Shown piece by piece: positions 25,029-38,000 of a stretch of 64,000 nt of DNA; position 1 is the first letter of the stretch, and each line of letters begins with the position of its first letter. This DNA is from Nereocystis luetkeana (lineage: Eukaryota; Sar; Phaeophyceae; Laminariales; Laminariaceae): assembly GCA_031213475.1 (NCBI GenBank), contig JARUPZ010000002.1, forward strand, positions 6,209,049 through 6,273,048, given 5' to 3'. A model generated the notes under the pieces. That model was not told the origin of the DNA, did not search any database, and saw only the letters and a program-made list of their open reading frames with translations. Both the position numbers and the translations under genes were made by a program.

Positions 25029-28000
25029 CTGCACCCGTACACAGGAATCTACGACCCCCGCCGTCGTCATACCATGCCCATAGATGCTGCAGCCACCCCG
25101 TGTCGAGGAGGATACGTGGCACAGAGGCACACAAAAACGCGGCGCAATTAAAAAACCCGTGGTCCTTATTCCGCCGCATATCCGAGCCGCTGATGTGCAA
25201 TGTGCAATCAAGTACCTCGAGGAACACAACCGCCGGGCCACCGATCGCCCGCCAGAAAAACTCTGCCACAGAGGGAACGCACTGTAGTATTATGTATATC
25301 CATTCCCCGTCATAATCGCACCACACCCACTATATCTCCGCGGGACCAAGATGTAGGATTCGTATGATACGTATGAACCGATGTACGTACTGCTGTGTAC
25401 ACGTACTGTAGTTATACTGAAGCATCGTCGTATTATTATTTCTCTTGCCATCCGACAATGTGCAGCATGATCTTCACAACAGTATTATTATCGTATCGTA
25501 TCATATCACATCCTACGTACAAGTACGCGCATATGTGCCTGCTTCTCCAACGTTCAGCAGAATACTTAGTTCGGGGCACAGAGCGCAGGGGCGTACGACT
25601 TCGAGACACAGCACATACATAGTACAAGTACGCACACTCGGTCAAGCGAGGGTCTATTCGATTGCAGCGGGCGAATGACAATAAAAGAGAGCCTGGCGAA
25701 TACCACTGAGATCCAAGCAATCTTGGATCCAAAAGATGGGGACGAAATTAGTGCGTCCCCGAGGTTGGGGAAGCCCCGGCTTTGTATCTTAGTGAAAGAG
25801 AGACGGCGGATACTACTTCCGTCGTGATCGTGCCGACAACAACACGGGAAAGTAGGAAGCGGCTAGGGAAATAGAGACCACCCTTCTCACCTTTCGTTGG
25901 GCGCGAGACACGCCAACGAGATTCTGTTTTCCTTTGTAGTCTACTGTTCTTACCTGAGCAAGTACTTTCTGCGACTAGGTGCCACATTGAGTGTCCTGGG
26001 AATCAACGCGGGGGTACTGTAGTAGCCCTGGGCGACAGTTTCGGCTGAGCACAGCAGGGAGGCCTCATTAATAACAACTTGTATACTTCGTTCGAATTAA
26101 AGCGACGACGGAATGGTACAACCGTACCTGGGGCCTGGTATATATCAGCGTCCTTTGTTTAAAGCAGGAAGAGTCTTCCGGGACTTGATCGAAACTAATT
26201 ACGCTATGAGTTAGAATGGTCCCGCTCCCGCAACCGCATCAGCTGGATGCGGCGGAGTCGCGGTGCCCCCACCGATGAACCCTGTGAAAACAACATCATT
26301 ATAGGTGCCTCCTCTGTCGGCACCCTAACAGGTGCTCCACCAAAAGGAGCTCCCCTAGCGGGCCATCTATCTTTATCAACAAGCCGCTCAAGGGCAAGCC
26401 GGCATGGCACAACCATTGCATGGCCGCCTGTTGGTCATCAAGCTGCAATATCAGCAACCTAAACAGCAACCCACAACAAAATAGCAACAGCATCAAAACC
26501 ATCTGCACCGTCCGTAAATCCACACCGGCAACACAATAGCAGCCACTTCAACAATACTAGCGACCAACTTGAACCTTCACGCTTCCAGTGCGCCACCTTG
26601 CAACTCTGCGCCCAATGGGTGCCCCGGGCGCGGTTGCGCCGGGTCAACTTCTGCGGAGCGGCCAAGAGTGCCAGCTGCGCGAGCATATCGCGCAGCTTGA
26701 TGGGTAAAGACGCGTCTAAGCGGGGGCTGGAGCTACGAAGCGAAGAAAGAGAAGTCCGACTGTCTTCGTCGTGCGCCGCGGGCACTCTGCCACTTTGAAC
26801 CTCTTAGCGACCACGCTGACAGACCGGGTTCGCAAGGGTGGCCGGTCTCAACGGCAACGCGACCAACGCCTTTTGGTGCAAACTTCCGCGTTGCCACGAA
26901 GCACGTCGTCGAAGTATTTTGAGATGCGAATTACTTGCGCCCGTGATGCGTTGTTCTACAAAACGTTCCGCCTTGCTGTGAGTCGTGTTGTCCCCGGGAT
27001 CCAAAGGTCTTCTCTTGGCCGTCACCACCTTGCCAACGGCAATTTGCAGCCAGACCTTTAGGACGTAGGACGGCGATCTAAATCGGGGCTGAGAAGGAGT
27101 TGTCCATCCGGTCCACGAGGTTGTGCCTATGATCGTCATTCGCCAGACAGGTTATAGGCGTGCAACCCGAGGAGCCCGCACGGGTTATACCACCAACCGT
27201 TGACCGGCGCCTTGAAGACATGCGCCTCCTGGATCGGAGCGCTCCCGCGTCATCACGAAGCTCGGTGATAAAATACTCTAGAGATCCGCATTAACGCCCT
27301 GTCGCCTCTGTTGTTGTGCCGAGCTTCGGAAAATTGGACATATGGAAATACGTTTGTGCATTCGAAGTTATAACTGACCAAGCGTGACATGTACTTTTTG
27401 CGAAGGACCGGCTCTCCTAGTCAGATCAGTCCGAAGGGGGGCGGCCAGCTTGGCACTTTTTCCCGAGGGTCGAAAGGGAATCAGAAGAGAGACGGAGCGA
27501 AATTGTCAACAGAACAACAGTAAGGGCAAGGCGAACGACACCGGAAGCGTTGTGGTGTAGAATATTGAGAAGCGGTACAGTACGTAGACATTTTCTTCCA
27601 CACATTCTCGAATTGCACTACGAGTAACAGTTGGGGGTTCACGCGCCGAGAATGCAGGCCATGTTCCGCACGGGGTCGAAGTATATCTCCCGTACGAAAC
27701 GTAAGCGACCGGTGCTTCAGGGATCCCACTGTACATGCAAGTACGTAGCAGTCTGGAGGAGGAATCCTCAGCAGTTCGCGCTGCAACCAGGATGGGTCGG
27801 GATAACAACGCGCGTGGTGAGGTGCGGAGTGGAAGTGCACACCGGCCAGTGAAAACCAACCACATGTGAGGTCTATGACAAAGCAGGGACGGAAGGGGCA
27901 TAATTCGTGTCGAGAGCGCTGACAGACGGAGTACCCATTCAAGGAGAGGAAGGAGCTTAACATAGCAGATGGTGTATCGGACTGTCCTAGTGGACTAGAG

Positions 28001-29897
28001 ATGCCACGCTCGAGGAGGAAAGAGCATCACAGTACGACAAGGTTGTTATTACGATATTATCCAGTGGAGTCGACGATAACAATTCGCAATCACGACATAG
28101 TATCGTCCTTTGGGTACAAGAACGATACAATAGTATTGGTACCCATTTGGACCCGATGACGACGGTACGTCATCACGAGACCACTAACAACTATGGTGTC
28201 CGTCGGCAGCAGTAGCGCGGTGAACGTATAATATCGGTAGACCCACTATTCACGAAGGCAGAATTTCGCGTTGTTCTAGTCACGCGCGTTACTTGTCTAA
28301 AAAGGGGGGGCGAGGGGCGGGGGTGATGGGATATGGATACCACGCCCCCTGTGATGTACTGGGCATAGTAACTACCTGCGCCGGGTGGGCATCTAGAAAC
28401 CGATCCTCGCGGCCAAGCTCATACGTTAGGCACGCAACGACACTTCGTCCCTCGAAAGTTAGTCTGCACATGCGCAGAGGGGGGCAGGTGCTTCAGCGCA
28501 TCCGAGTTGGTTGGTTTTGAAGAGTGGGTACGCATGACGCCGAAAGAAGACTGCCTGAACAGAACCGAAGCATGCCGAACTTGAGTGTATATCAGATCAC
28601 AGTGTGCCGTGTGCTTGAAACGCCTATAGTAAATGACACTGCCAGGCGGCCTCGCAACGTGGGTGAGTGGATGTGTAGCACGGTCATGTACGTAAGAGAA
28701 ACCCAAAGTCACCCGCAACGAAAGAATACAGTTAATAATATCAGCGTGAAACCCCTGAAAAAAGGCAGTCCACCCGCCACGCTGAGGTAGGAGCATACCG
28801 TAGAGATAGATAGAATCTCACCAGGGAGCGGGTTCTTTGGCGTTTGGCGATGGTCTTATATTTCGGTCATAAACTAGACGACTGTTGTACGTAAGAGGTT
28901 GCTGTACATATACCACCGGCGGTGACACAACCAACATACGGACACAAGAAGACAAAAGACAAAACAAGGTAAGAGAATACTGCACACTTTGAGCACTTGG
29001 CAGAACAAAAGCTATCTCTTGGGCCGAGAGTGTTGGCAATATTCACATCGACGAGGGGAAAGCGCCGAAATCGGACGGATTGGACCGGTTGGGGTGACGC
29101 AGAGTTGGACATGTTCGGTGGGAGGATGGTCGATGGGTCTGAGGTGTGGGGTCCTGTTTAATGTGAACCGCCGTCGTACCGACCAGCGATCCAAAAATGG
29201 ATTATTATATGGTTTCATATCTCGTCGATCAAGCCTTGACAAAAGAAATAGCTGGTAAACTTCTACTTCGAAGTATGAAAACAAGGACACACGCCCATGA
29301 ACAAAAACTAGGTCATGAGCTTACCACCCTGTGCATGCTTCTGTGCGGAAGGTGCTTTAATCCACTAAAGTACGTACTGCTGAACCATAGTATACCCGGC
29401 CCTTACAAGAAAGCAGGCAACGACCACCGGAAAAAGCGCACTTTCAGTAAACCCACCAATTCACCATGTGCACTATCCATGTACACCATGTACAGCTCCG
29501 CACCCCCCCCCGGCACACACCGGAGCAGCCTCGCAACCTGATAAGGTACCGCTAAGTGAAACTGCAAGGCCAATTTTCTGCATGGGGTCCGCTCAATGGC
29601 GGCCGTCGTATGTACAGTACCAGGTATCGCTACTTTTCTACATGTATCTATCGTTTGATTCCCCTTACAGTAGGTACAGCTTGAAATAAATGGCCGAAAC
29701 AACACAAGGCAGCACAACGGGAGAGAAGGGGAGCACTCCACATGAAAATCACGCGCGCGCGCACTAGAGCCGCGCACAACAAACATACTTAGAGGGCCTA
29801 ATCGTGGTGCACTGGCGGCGACAGTTGCAGTATACTATCAATAATATTATTTGATACGTAGTTGGTGCACGATGTTCTTCAGCACCGCCAACCCCCG
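25029..29897. other. Unassigned interval with no recognised gene
   Basis: May contain the 5' exons and promoter of the C2/coiled-coil gene. A more GC-rich stretch at 26.2-27.1 kb has open frames on both strands but no motif I recognise. Open frames at 25.08-25.29 (plus) and 27.5-27.96 (minus) have no supporting splice pattern. Nothing here could be named. Confidence 0.4.
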
Positions 29898-30014
29898 TTA
29901 CGGCGTGCGGTAGGAGTAGGCGGCCAAAGCGATTCTTGCTTGAGTGTCTGCATCCGACAAGCTGCGCACGTCTCCGGGTTCCCCAACGACTTTGACAGCT
30001 CGGAAGCACAGAGT
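29898..30014 (-). CDS. Orphan exon candidate, C-terminal, unknown protein
   Basis: A TCTCCGCAG acceptor at 30015 opens 38 codons in phase 0, ending at a TAA at 29898. The peptide contains CFRAVKVVGEPGDVRSL and ends LAAYSYRTP. Its mixed composition looks more like coding sequence than the surrounding frames, but no partner exon was found upstream. It could be the last exon of a minus-strand gene between 30 and 31 kb, or chance. Confidence 0.25.
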   Translation of the reverse strand, partial: TLCFRAVKVVGEPGDVRSLSDADTQARIALAAYSYRTP

Positions 30015-31198
30015 CTGCGGAGAACACACGTACAAAGAGTGCGCAAGGTAAACGAGGCGTAGTGCGGCAAGTAATAATAGTGACGACGCTTATGAAGCAT
30101 TCAGAGAGCCTACCCGCCCATCGCAACGCGTTGAGACAAGCAAAGTGTCCACAGCCCGGAAACAGCGATTTCTACGCAGAATTGGTACGCCAGCCGAAAC
30201 GCACTATACATATTAAGGCCACGGGTCGGAGCAGGCACGTTTTGTAGTGCCGAAGCGAGTTAATAAAATCGGATATTCCTCCGATTTCATGTCGATAATC
30301 GAGTCACGGAGTTCCAAAAGAAGAGGCCTTTGCTCAAAAGTCTTCGCCACAAGCGGTCAAATCAGCCTTTTCAGACGTAGAAATGAGGCGATGCCAGAAG
30401 CGAGGGCACGCGGCATCGGAGAAGAATCTGCATGTTCCAGGTGTGACCACGATGTGACACATGTACATGTTGCACCATGACACCAGGCAATGGTTCACCC
30501 TAGTTGCTTGTTTCTAGGAGCTGCGGGTCTCGCGAACGGTGCGTCGGAGTCAGACATTAGTTTCGTTGCTGTATTCATCTTTCTGGCAACAAAATACACG
30601 ACGCACCACACATCAAAACAGCGATTCGATCATTTCTGCTTGCCGACGACGGACGACTTGCGCGTATCATAGCACTCCTCTAACACACCACCGGCGGTGC
30701 CACACACAACCTGCGGTGCTCTTTTGCGCGGCTTTTGGTCGCTTTTGTGGTTTGCGGGCTGCCATCCGTGCCTCAGGTCGTTTTGAACAGACTTAGTTTG
30801 TTTGAAACTTTTTTTTTTTCGGTTTGGAAAGCATCGACTCCGAGGGACACAGGTCTACTCTACGCGTAGTTGACTCATCATCAGTCGCTACAAGGGGGAA
30901 AGCCCCGCCCCGTACCAGGTACCAGGTACGTCGCATGGAGTTCAAGACTACTGTAAGATTCCGCAACGATTATGGTGACACTTTGACAGTTTCATTGCTT
31001 GGGAATTACGAAACAACTGTTGTACTCTTTTCTTGCCAAAATCAAGAACATTCCATCATAACGCCTACTGGTACACTCGTACCAGTGGCGCAAAAAAAAT
31101 AGCGGGGATCGCGGCCCATTTCTCTCAGCCTATACCCCAGGTGCGTATGGTGTGCATACCTACCCCTGGTATGTTGCAAGAAACAAGGGAATGAGGAA
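30015..31198. other. Unassigned interval
   Basis: No supported exon. It contains a T-run at 30808-30820 and a doubled TACCAGGTACCAGGTA word at 30913. Confidence 0.4.
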
Positions 31199-31972
31199 TC
31201 AAATATCCGACTCGCGGCCTTCGGACGTATATACCTCATTTGAGTGTTCTCGAAGGGCTCGCTGTTCCTCCTCTAGCGTGCGTCCGCTAGATTCAAAGGT
31301 AGCTCCAGCTGAAGTATCGGCGTAGTCATGCTCGTGCACGTGCCCGTTTGGTCGAATCGTGTCGTCGCCAGCCATTCCAGCTCCAGCACCTGTGGTACTA
31401 CTATTAACATTAACGGCACTGTTGTTAACAGTACTAGCAGCGCGCCTCTCGACAGCGAGGCGTCTCACCACTTTCCGGTGGAAGTTCGCGACCTATTAAC
31501 GTGCGCGCGAAACATGAAGGGGTGAAATTAATAGATGTCTCAAGGCAAACGCGCCTGTCCGCACCGCCCCTCTTGCTGTGTTACCGATGCAACGCTGTAA
31601 ACGTTCTTGGTACTGGTACTTCCTACAAGAAAGTGATATTTTTGCAGCTTCGTTCGAGGAACTAACGGGCTTGGAGGCTAAATCAGTACGAGACACAAAT
31701 CGCTAATTGCAAGCTGCACACGATCCAGGGACACATGGCATACGTAATATGAGCAGGCTCACGTGATCAGCCTTGGTTCTGAGCTTCTCTTTGGTCCTCT
31801 CGCTCTCAATCGTTGCCAGCTCTGCAGCGCTTAGAGCATACGATCCTTCCTCGCCAGCGGATACAACAACATATCCGCTCACGGGGTCTGCCCTATTGGA
31901 TGCTAAGAGGCTGCAATCAGCGTCACGCAAGGAACGGCCATCTCCTCGGACGTTGGACTCGATGAGAGACAT
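31199..31972 (-). CDS. Hypothetical protein, 167 residues, two exons
   Basis: Exon 1 runs from the ATG at 31972 to 31763 and exon 2 from 31492 to the TGA at 31199. The junction DH|VANF is in phase 0 with a CAC|GTGAGC donor and a TTAATAG acceptor. I do not recognise the family. Residues about 45-90 are charged and probably helical (IESERTKEKLRTKADHV, FHRKVVRRLAVERRA). The C-terminal 75 residues are low in complexity and likely disordered, rich in Asn, Ser, Thr and Gly, with a His/Asp patch and a final acidic, Arg-rich segment. There is no signal peptide or membrane segment. The frame stays open upstream of the chosen ATG, so an earlier start or upstream exon is possible. It is divergent from MIC10, with 216 bases between the start codons. 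Confidence 0.55.
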
Positions 31973-32188
31973 GTTCCCTATCCTCCTGTCCGTTGTCGCG
32001 TCTCGGGTTTGAATCGTTAGCTCGTCATTTTTAGTTAGCGTGTCAAGAGTTTTTAATGGTACATGGAAGGCTTGCCAATGTAGGGGCATGCACAAGAAAT
32101 ACTTGCCTCGTGTGACTGCTGTTGAGCTGGGCCCACTGCTCGTGCTGTAAGACTGTGCCTCACCGTGCGGCGCAGAGCTTTTACTATC
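31973..32188. promoter_or_regulatory. Putative bidirectional promoter between the hypothetical gene and MIC10
   Basis: Only 216 bases separate the two divergent start codons (31972 on minus, 32189 on plus). No TATA box or other element was identified; the call rests on geometry alone and depends on the chosen start of the minus-strand gene. Confidence 0.3.
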
Positions 32189-34121
32189 ATGGCAGAGGAC
32201 AAGCAAAAAAATGTGAGTGCCATGATAAAGATGCAGCGAGTGAATCTTTGCGCTGGTTGCTGCGGCCCAAATTGGCAATGGTTCGATACTCGAATTTACC
32301 CTAACCATGTCCGAGTGATAAAAACGTACTCGTACGAACAGCTGTGGTGTTTTTTGTACTGCTGTATCACGTACCTGGTATCACACACCACACCTCGTAA
32401 TAGCAGAGCGTGGTACTCTGTGACCCAGCCTACAGCAGTACGTGTTGAACCTTTTGTGACCCAGGTATAGCAGTCAAGTAGATGGTAGGTGAGGTGTTAT
32501 CAACCATACAGCAGTGTGACCGTACAGTGGTACAGCAGTACAGGAGTATTGATTGCTGAACTGCTGTACCAGGTACTGCTTACCTGGTACCTGGCTACTG
32601 CTGTACTTGTCCCGAGCGTAAGCGTTGGTATGCAATACGACGTGGTTGATACCTGGTATTAATATTAATAGTTGAGACTTGAGATACAACCACCAAGCCT
32701 TGCTCAACATTTTTTCTTCTTCCCCCAAAAGCGCGAGCCATAACCACACTTTACTCCATTGCCGATCGCAGCAGATGTCTGGCGATAAACGAGGGATAGA
32801 TCTGTAACGTGCCCGATCCCAACGTATTGGGGCCACAACAATGTCCTTCATTGAGATCGACTGCTTGACCGCTCTTTGACAGGTACCCTCAGAGTTGATG
32901 ATCGACGAGAAGTGGGATACCTGCCTCGAGCGGACTGTGATAAACTTCGGGATCGGACTGGTGTCCGCGGGAGTGGCTGGAGTTGTGCTCACACGTGAGA
33001 ACACGGTGATACCCAACCTTTAGAAAAAAACTTGAAGTAAAGTCTCACATACCATCGGTTGTCCTGTATTTTCCAGCGACAGCAGCACCAAATAGTTGCT
33101 GATACATGTCTACGTAGCGCTGTACTGACTGTACCAGGTAGTTGACAGCTATTGCTGTGATTTTGATATGTGGGTTTTATTGAAGCTCAGGGAGTATAAT
33201 ATATTTGTACCTTCGACGGACGCTCACCGAGAGAGCAAGACTGACTGACTGCTGTGTTCTGCTGGGTTGCGTTCAACTTGGTCCATTTACTTGTACCACA
33301 TATAGATTAAAGCCTACTGGTGCCAGATACCATGGTACCAAGGTCTAACTGATGCGTTACTAATATTAATAGTAAAACTTGAGACCTTTGCGTGGGCGAT
33401 ATCTAGATGTTCTTTGCCGGGTGTTTCTCTTAACCCTTTGACCTCGCGCTGAAGCAATTAAACTCTTAATGTCTAAAAGTGCGCCCATTAAACTCTCCAC
33501 GTAGTACGTCATTCAACGCGCAAGACTGCTTTCATCGCCGCCTTTGTGTTTTTGTGTCATAGTTTCCTTAAGTCAGTGGAGCTGTCACCTCCAGCTCCTC
33601 TCCTCCTTTCGTAGCAGCAGCAGCATAGACAGCAGCAGCACAGCAGCAGCACAACAGTAGCGAAGAGAGGAAGAGATTTTGCGAAGATCGCTACTCATTA
33701 TATGCACCTTCCCGCGCCCGCCAATTTTCTGCGAAAAGCGCCACTATTTACTGCTGTACCAGCGGAAGAGTTTTGTTTTGAGTTCGGAGGGGGTGTTTCG
33801 TGCTGGATTCTTCCTTTTCAGCTTTCGTACGAGGTTGGGTGCTTCGCTCGCGCCTCCACGGACTGTATTCAATTTGCTGATATTGTGGATGTTGCAAGCG
33901 ACCCTGTGATTTTCATTGATTGGACTTGAAACTAGACTCTGTTATTCCGCAACAGTAAAATTGGTGAACATGGATATTAAAAACTCTCTCGATGCTGACT
34001 GCCCCGACATCCAATTTCTTCAGGTGCGCCGGGCATGCGAAGGGCGGTCATGGGATTCGGCGCAGGGTGTGGAGTGGGTTCCAGCTGGGTAATTTGTAGC
34101 CAGGATTTTACGAAGAAGTAA
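32189..34121 (+). CDS. MIC10: MICOS complex subunit MIC10 (MINOS1 family)
   Basis: Small mitochondrial inner-membrane protein that bends the membrane at cristae junctions. Exons: 32189-32212, 32883-32994 and 34024-34121, giving 77 residues, the normal family length. Exon 1 is MAEDKQKN with a GTGAGT donor (phase 0). Exon 2 carries the family signature DEKWDTCLERTV and the first glycine-zipper membrane segment (INFGIGLVSAGVAGVVL), ending in phase 1. Exon 3 carries a short basic loop (RAPGMRR) and the second glycine-zipper segment (VMGFGAGCGVGSSWVIC), then SQDFTKK and a stop. The two GxGxGxG-type hairpin segments and the KWD motif are diagnostic. Exon 1 is assigned by phase and position, so it is the least certain part; a start at the Met in exon 2 is the alternative. 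Confidence 0.85.
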
Positions 34122-34204
34122 CGATAGGACTACAGACTTGGCGCAATGTAGGGTCTCAATACGAGGCGTCGTGATCTACAATCATAGTTGTCTCCAAGCT
34201 TACC

Positions 34205-34744
34205 ATGCAAGAAGCGAAATTGGACGCTTGTGGTCTGGTTGATGTTGTTGAGCAAGCCTTGGAAGTTACTATTGGCGCGTGTTGCGTTGGGGTCGTCGAC
34301 TCATGTTTGGTCACGTCCATTTGTTGTGACGTACTCCTGGAGCCACCTAGCCCACGGCGAGCAACCATCGCTAAATCTGGAGTGGGCTCAGATATAAAAG
34401 GGGCGGTTCGTGCTTTTGTAGCCGTTCGAAAGGTTTCGTGTGTCGCTAGGACACCAAAAGGCACGCCACCGGGTAAAAGGGGGCCACGGTCGGCTGTGAA
34501 ACGGGGAGGGAGGCGCGATAAAACACGTGATGTACCAATACCGGTGAACAACATAAAATCGCTCGAAGTTGCCGTGTCCAACGTGCTCAAGCGAGAACAG
34601 CAAACGAGCCGTTGCTGTTATGCCCAGCAACACAAACACGCTTATGTCGATGAAATTCCCCCATATATTGGCATTCAATCAGCGGCAGCCAAGCTATCAT
34701 TGTACAAGAGGAAACAAAGAACAGCCGGGAGTCTGGAAAGCTGA
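34205..34744 (+). CDS. Open frame of 179 codons, strand uncertain
   Basis: An uninterrupted ATG frame starts 84 bases after the MIC10 stop. The opposite strand is also open here for more than 400 bases and has a good donor (ATG|GTAAGC at 34206). The plus protein is basic with a K/R-rich centre (KRGPRSAVKRGGRRDKTR); the minus one is Ser/Thr/Pro-rich. Neither resembles a family I know, so coding on either strand is unproven. It could be an exon of a further gene between MIC10 and SmD2, or chance. Confidence 0.22.
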   Translation: MQEAKLDACGLVDVVEQALEVTIGACCVGVVDSCLVTSICCDVLLEPPSPRRATIAKSGVGSDIKGAVRAFVAVRKVSCVARTPKGTPPGKRGPRSAVKRGGRRDKTRDVPIPVNNIKSLEVAVSNVLKREQQTSRCCYAQQHKHAYVDEIPPYIGIQSAAAKLSLYKRKQRTAGSLES

Positions 34745-35099
34745 GCACTGACTGACCAAATGTTTTGGGCGACGCCCTGGGGTTCATACGATTTTCAGCG
34801 TTATTAAACCCCTCTGAGAGAGGTCCTGATAAATCTCATGCAATATTACCACCAGCGCAAACCGTGTTTTAGCGACGGGTTTCAATTCCCGACATTGCGA
34901 AACTGCACGATGATTCGGCAAGCTACCCATCACGACACTGCAGATGTACGTATTACAGGCATGGCCCCATGGTGCCCTGGAAAAAAGTAAATCGAATCAG
35001 GCTTGCACCAGTATCCCAGAACCGACCGTCCTTCGTTGTTTGGTTTCCACCTCCACTAACGTTTTTTAGTGCACTTCTCCTATGATATATATTGGCGTA

Positions 35100-38000
35100 T
35101 CATGCAGGGTTGCGAAGCACAAGCACGACGGAGTCGCCGCGCAGAAACATCTTGCTGACGTAGCGGTCCTTGTTTACCGCCTTCGCCTTCTTCTGACCCT
35201 TCCCTGTTTTGGGTTGCTCTGTCCACATTTCCTTGACATCGGTCAATACCCTGTGCAATTCAAATGGGGAGCGAACCGGATATACATACAAGCGGACAAG
35301 AGCGCGAAGAGAATAGTCAAGCCTTTTCATTCGAAGCCCTCCTGTAAACTGGTGGGTTTTCTTCTCCTCGCCACTTGCACGTGCCTCATACGCACTACGG
35401 GTGAATGCGAATGACACACCACGACGCTGAAGTTTAAGAAGCAAAGTGAGAGGTGGGTACGGTAACAAGTGTTTCGTTTACATCTTGAGAACGTAAAAAA
35501 ACACTCGTCGCCTGTCACATGGTATTTGGTACTCAACGAACGATCAAGCGAGAGCGAAACGGATGGCGCCCGGTTTATACGCAGAACAAGGGAAAAAACG
35601 AAGCTATGAAATCGAAAAAAAACTTGAAACTCATCTTTGTACATGTGAGACAATTAATGCCGACCGCGAACTGGCAACCAACGCGCAATCGAAGAAGAAA
35701 AAGTGTAGAGTACCTGGTAGGATATATCTGTTGTTGTTGTTGTTCTCACATTAACTCACAATACAATGCAGTCCGTGGTCGCAGGACAGGCTCCAATAAC
35801 TCTGGAGTGGAAGAAATACCTCAAGTAAAACAGAGGCAAAAACAAAAAACAAGCATACGCACTCCACCACTGCGGACACCAGGGAAGCAAAAAGGAGACT
35901 ATTAATAGCAGACAAAAACCTAAAAAAGAAGATGAAGCGAAGCAAAAAAACAGAACAAAACAAAAACAGAAGCAGATAGCAAAACGCAAAAAAAGGCAAA
36001 ACGGATCATACTAACAAAGACACAAAGAGGTACAAACGGGAACGAAAGAAAAATGAAAAAAAAAGAAGGGACAAAAAAGCGATAATCACGGGCGGGGGGG
36101 ACGGAAAATACGAAAGGCAGGCACTGGAGCATACAGACACGCAAAGTTGCCCAGATGGCACCATGCTAGTTACTTGGGCCCCAAAGAAGGGAGTGCATCA
36201 TGACGATGATGGCCATAACCAGGCTTCAGTCTGTTTGGCAGACCGCCTCCCCCCCCTCCCCCCCCATCTGTACATAGTGCTTACAGTAGTCCCTCACTGA
36301 CGTAAACACACCGTCAAGACTACGTACTCGTGGCCTATGACACAATAAGTCACCACGCGCGCGCACAACAACGTTAGAGTTAAAGAACAAAATTCCGTCC
36401 AATCACTAAACAATCGCTTCAAAACATATCGGCCGACATATTTTACAGGGGCCGTGTCGAGCAGACCAACACAAAATTCGGCTGTCGGTGCAAAAAGCCA
36501 GCTACGAAGATCCATTTTCCGCCATAAGAGCTGAAAGGTACCAGTACTGCTGACAGTCCAACAGCCAAAACAACTGCTCTTGGAGTCACGCAGTCACCAC
36601 GCTCGGCGCACCGCAGAAAACCTAGATGCAACCTAACAAAGCTCCAACATCGCGGAGTACGACCTTACACCATGCACACATATGCATTGCACTTAGTAGA
36701 AATACACAAATTGTGTCGGTTTGGCAATTTACTCGTACGTGCCGTAAACGCATCCCAAAGCAGCACCAATATTGCAGATGGTAACTCCGTGAAGTTAGCG
36801 GCACCGGTCGTCAGGAAGGCTACGGTTCAGCGAGCTTCATGGCCGGTCAAGCTCGTGAAAGGCAAGATTAGCCGACAAAGCGGCTAGACGCGTTTGCTAC
36901 CCATTTGGAAAGCTGAATAAGCGCACGCACGATACACGTATTTCTGTAGCCACCCGTTGGAAAAGGCACGAAAAACTGCCGTGCACGCCCGCAGACAGCA
37001 GTGTTGGATCCTTTGGGAGAAGAATCTTCAACTTTCTGTCGGTTACGCTACCGAGTGCAGGTAATGTGCATCGCAGAAGGTAATTCCTCTCGGATGTGAG
37101 AGCGATCCTCTCCTTACGAACACGGGCAACAATTTTAATACGCGCATTTCCTAAGACTTGCCGGAGACAGCAAAGAAACCATGAACGCTGAGTCAGAACA
37201 CAATAAGTAGCTTTAAACTTCGCAGTTGCTCGAATAACGGCAGAAAAAGCGAACCCTAACAGCAGTGCTTACGCTTCGCGCGTACGCTCGCAAATTCCAA
37301 TTCAGCAAAACAAAAACACACGGCTAGTCAGCAAGTAGTTGTCGCCACCCAAAAGATATCAAAATAAGGTACAGTATACAGGCAATATGGCTGCTCACGC
37401 CATCGCACCACGACAAGCACGAACCAAAGACGCTATGTACGTGCAAATAAAACACTTACATGTTGCAATGCCGATCGAAGGCCTTGATTCGCGCGAGCAG
37501 CTTGTGATTGTTCCGGACGTTGATGAGCACCTGGGTATTGTTCTTGACACTCTTCAATTGTTCAAGAGTGAAGAAGGCAACGGTGCGAGCGCGGATGATC
37601 AGATTGCTTGTGAATGGGACATCAAAACCAGGTACCTTCAATACAGCAGTATCGACGCGAAAAGCTGTCACATTTAAGTTCAGGCCTTCCTCGGGTGGCC
37701 AAACGCTGGAGCGCTGCACGCACAGTGCTTGGTCGAGAAAGCTTGCCGTGGGTCATGGCTCATACGAGGAAACGAACCATTCCTGCTTGGCCACATACCC
37801 TGGTATAGAGCAGCCGCAAAAGCCGTATCCGAGTCGATGGTTCCGGGCCTCTACTGGCTAGACGCTGTCATGAGTGCAGAAGAGAGGTACTGTATCTCTG
37901 CGCCAAAGAGAAGGCAATACACCCCACCCTCCACGGTTGGCAAATTGTACCGCCCACACATGAAACGCATTAGACCCGCTACTTACGTACATACCAGACA

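Noticed and set aside
26200-27140. GC-rich stretch considered as an old retroelement remnant
   Set aside because: No protease, reverse transcriptase, integrase or paired terminal repeats could be recognised, so no element is called.
32474-33016. 180-codon minus-strand frame
   Set aside because: It is antisense to MIC10 exon 2, which has clear family motifs on the plus strand.
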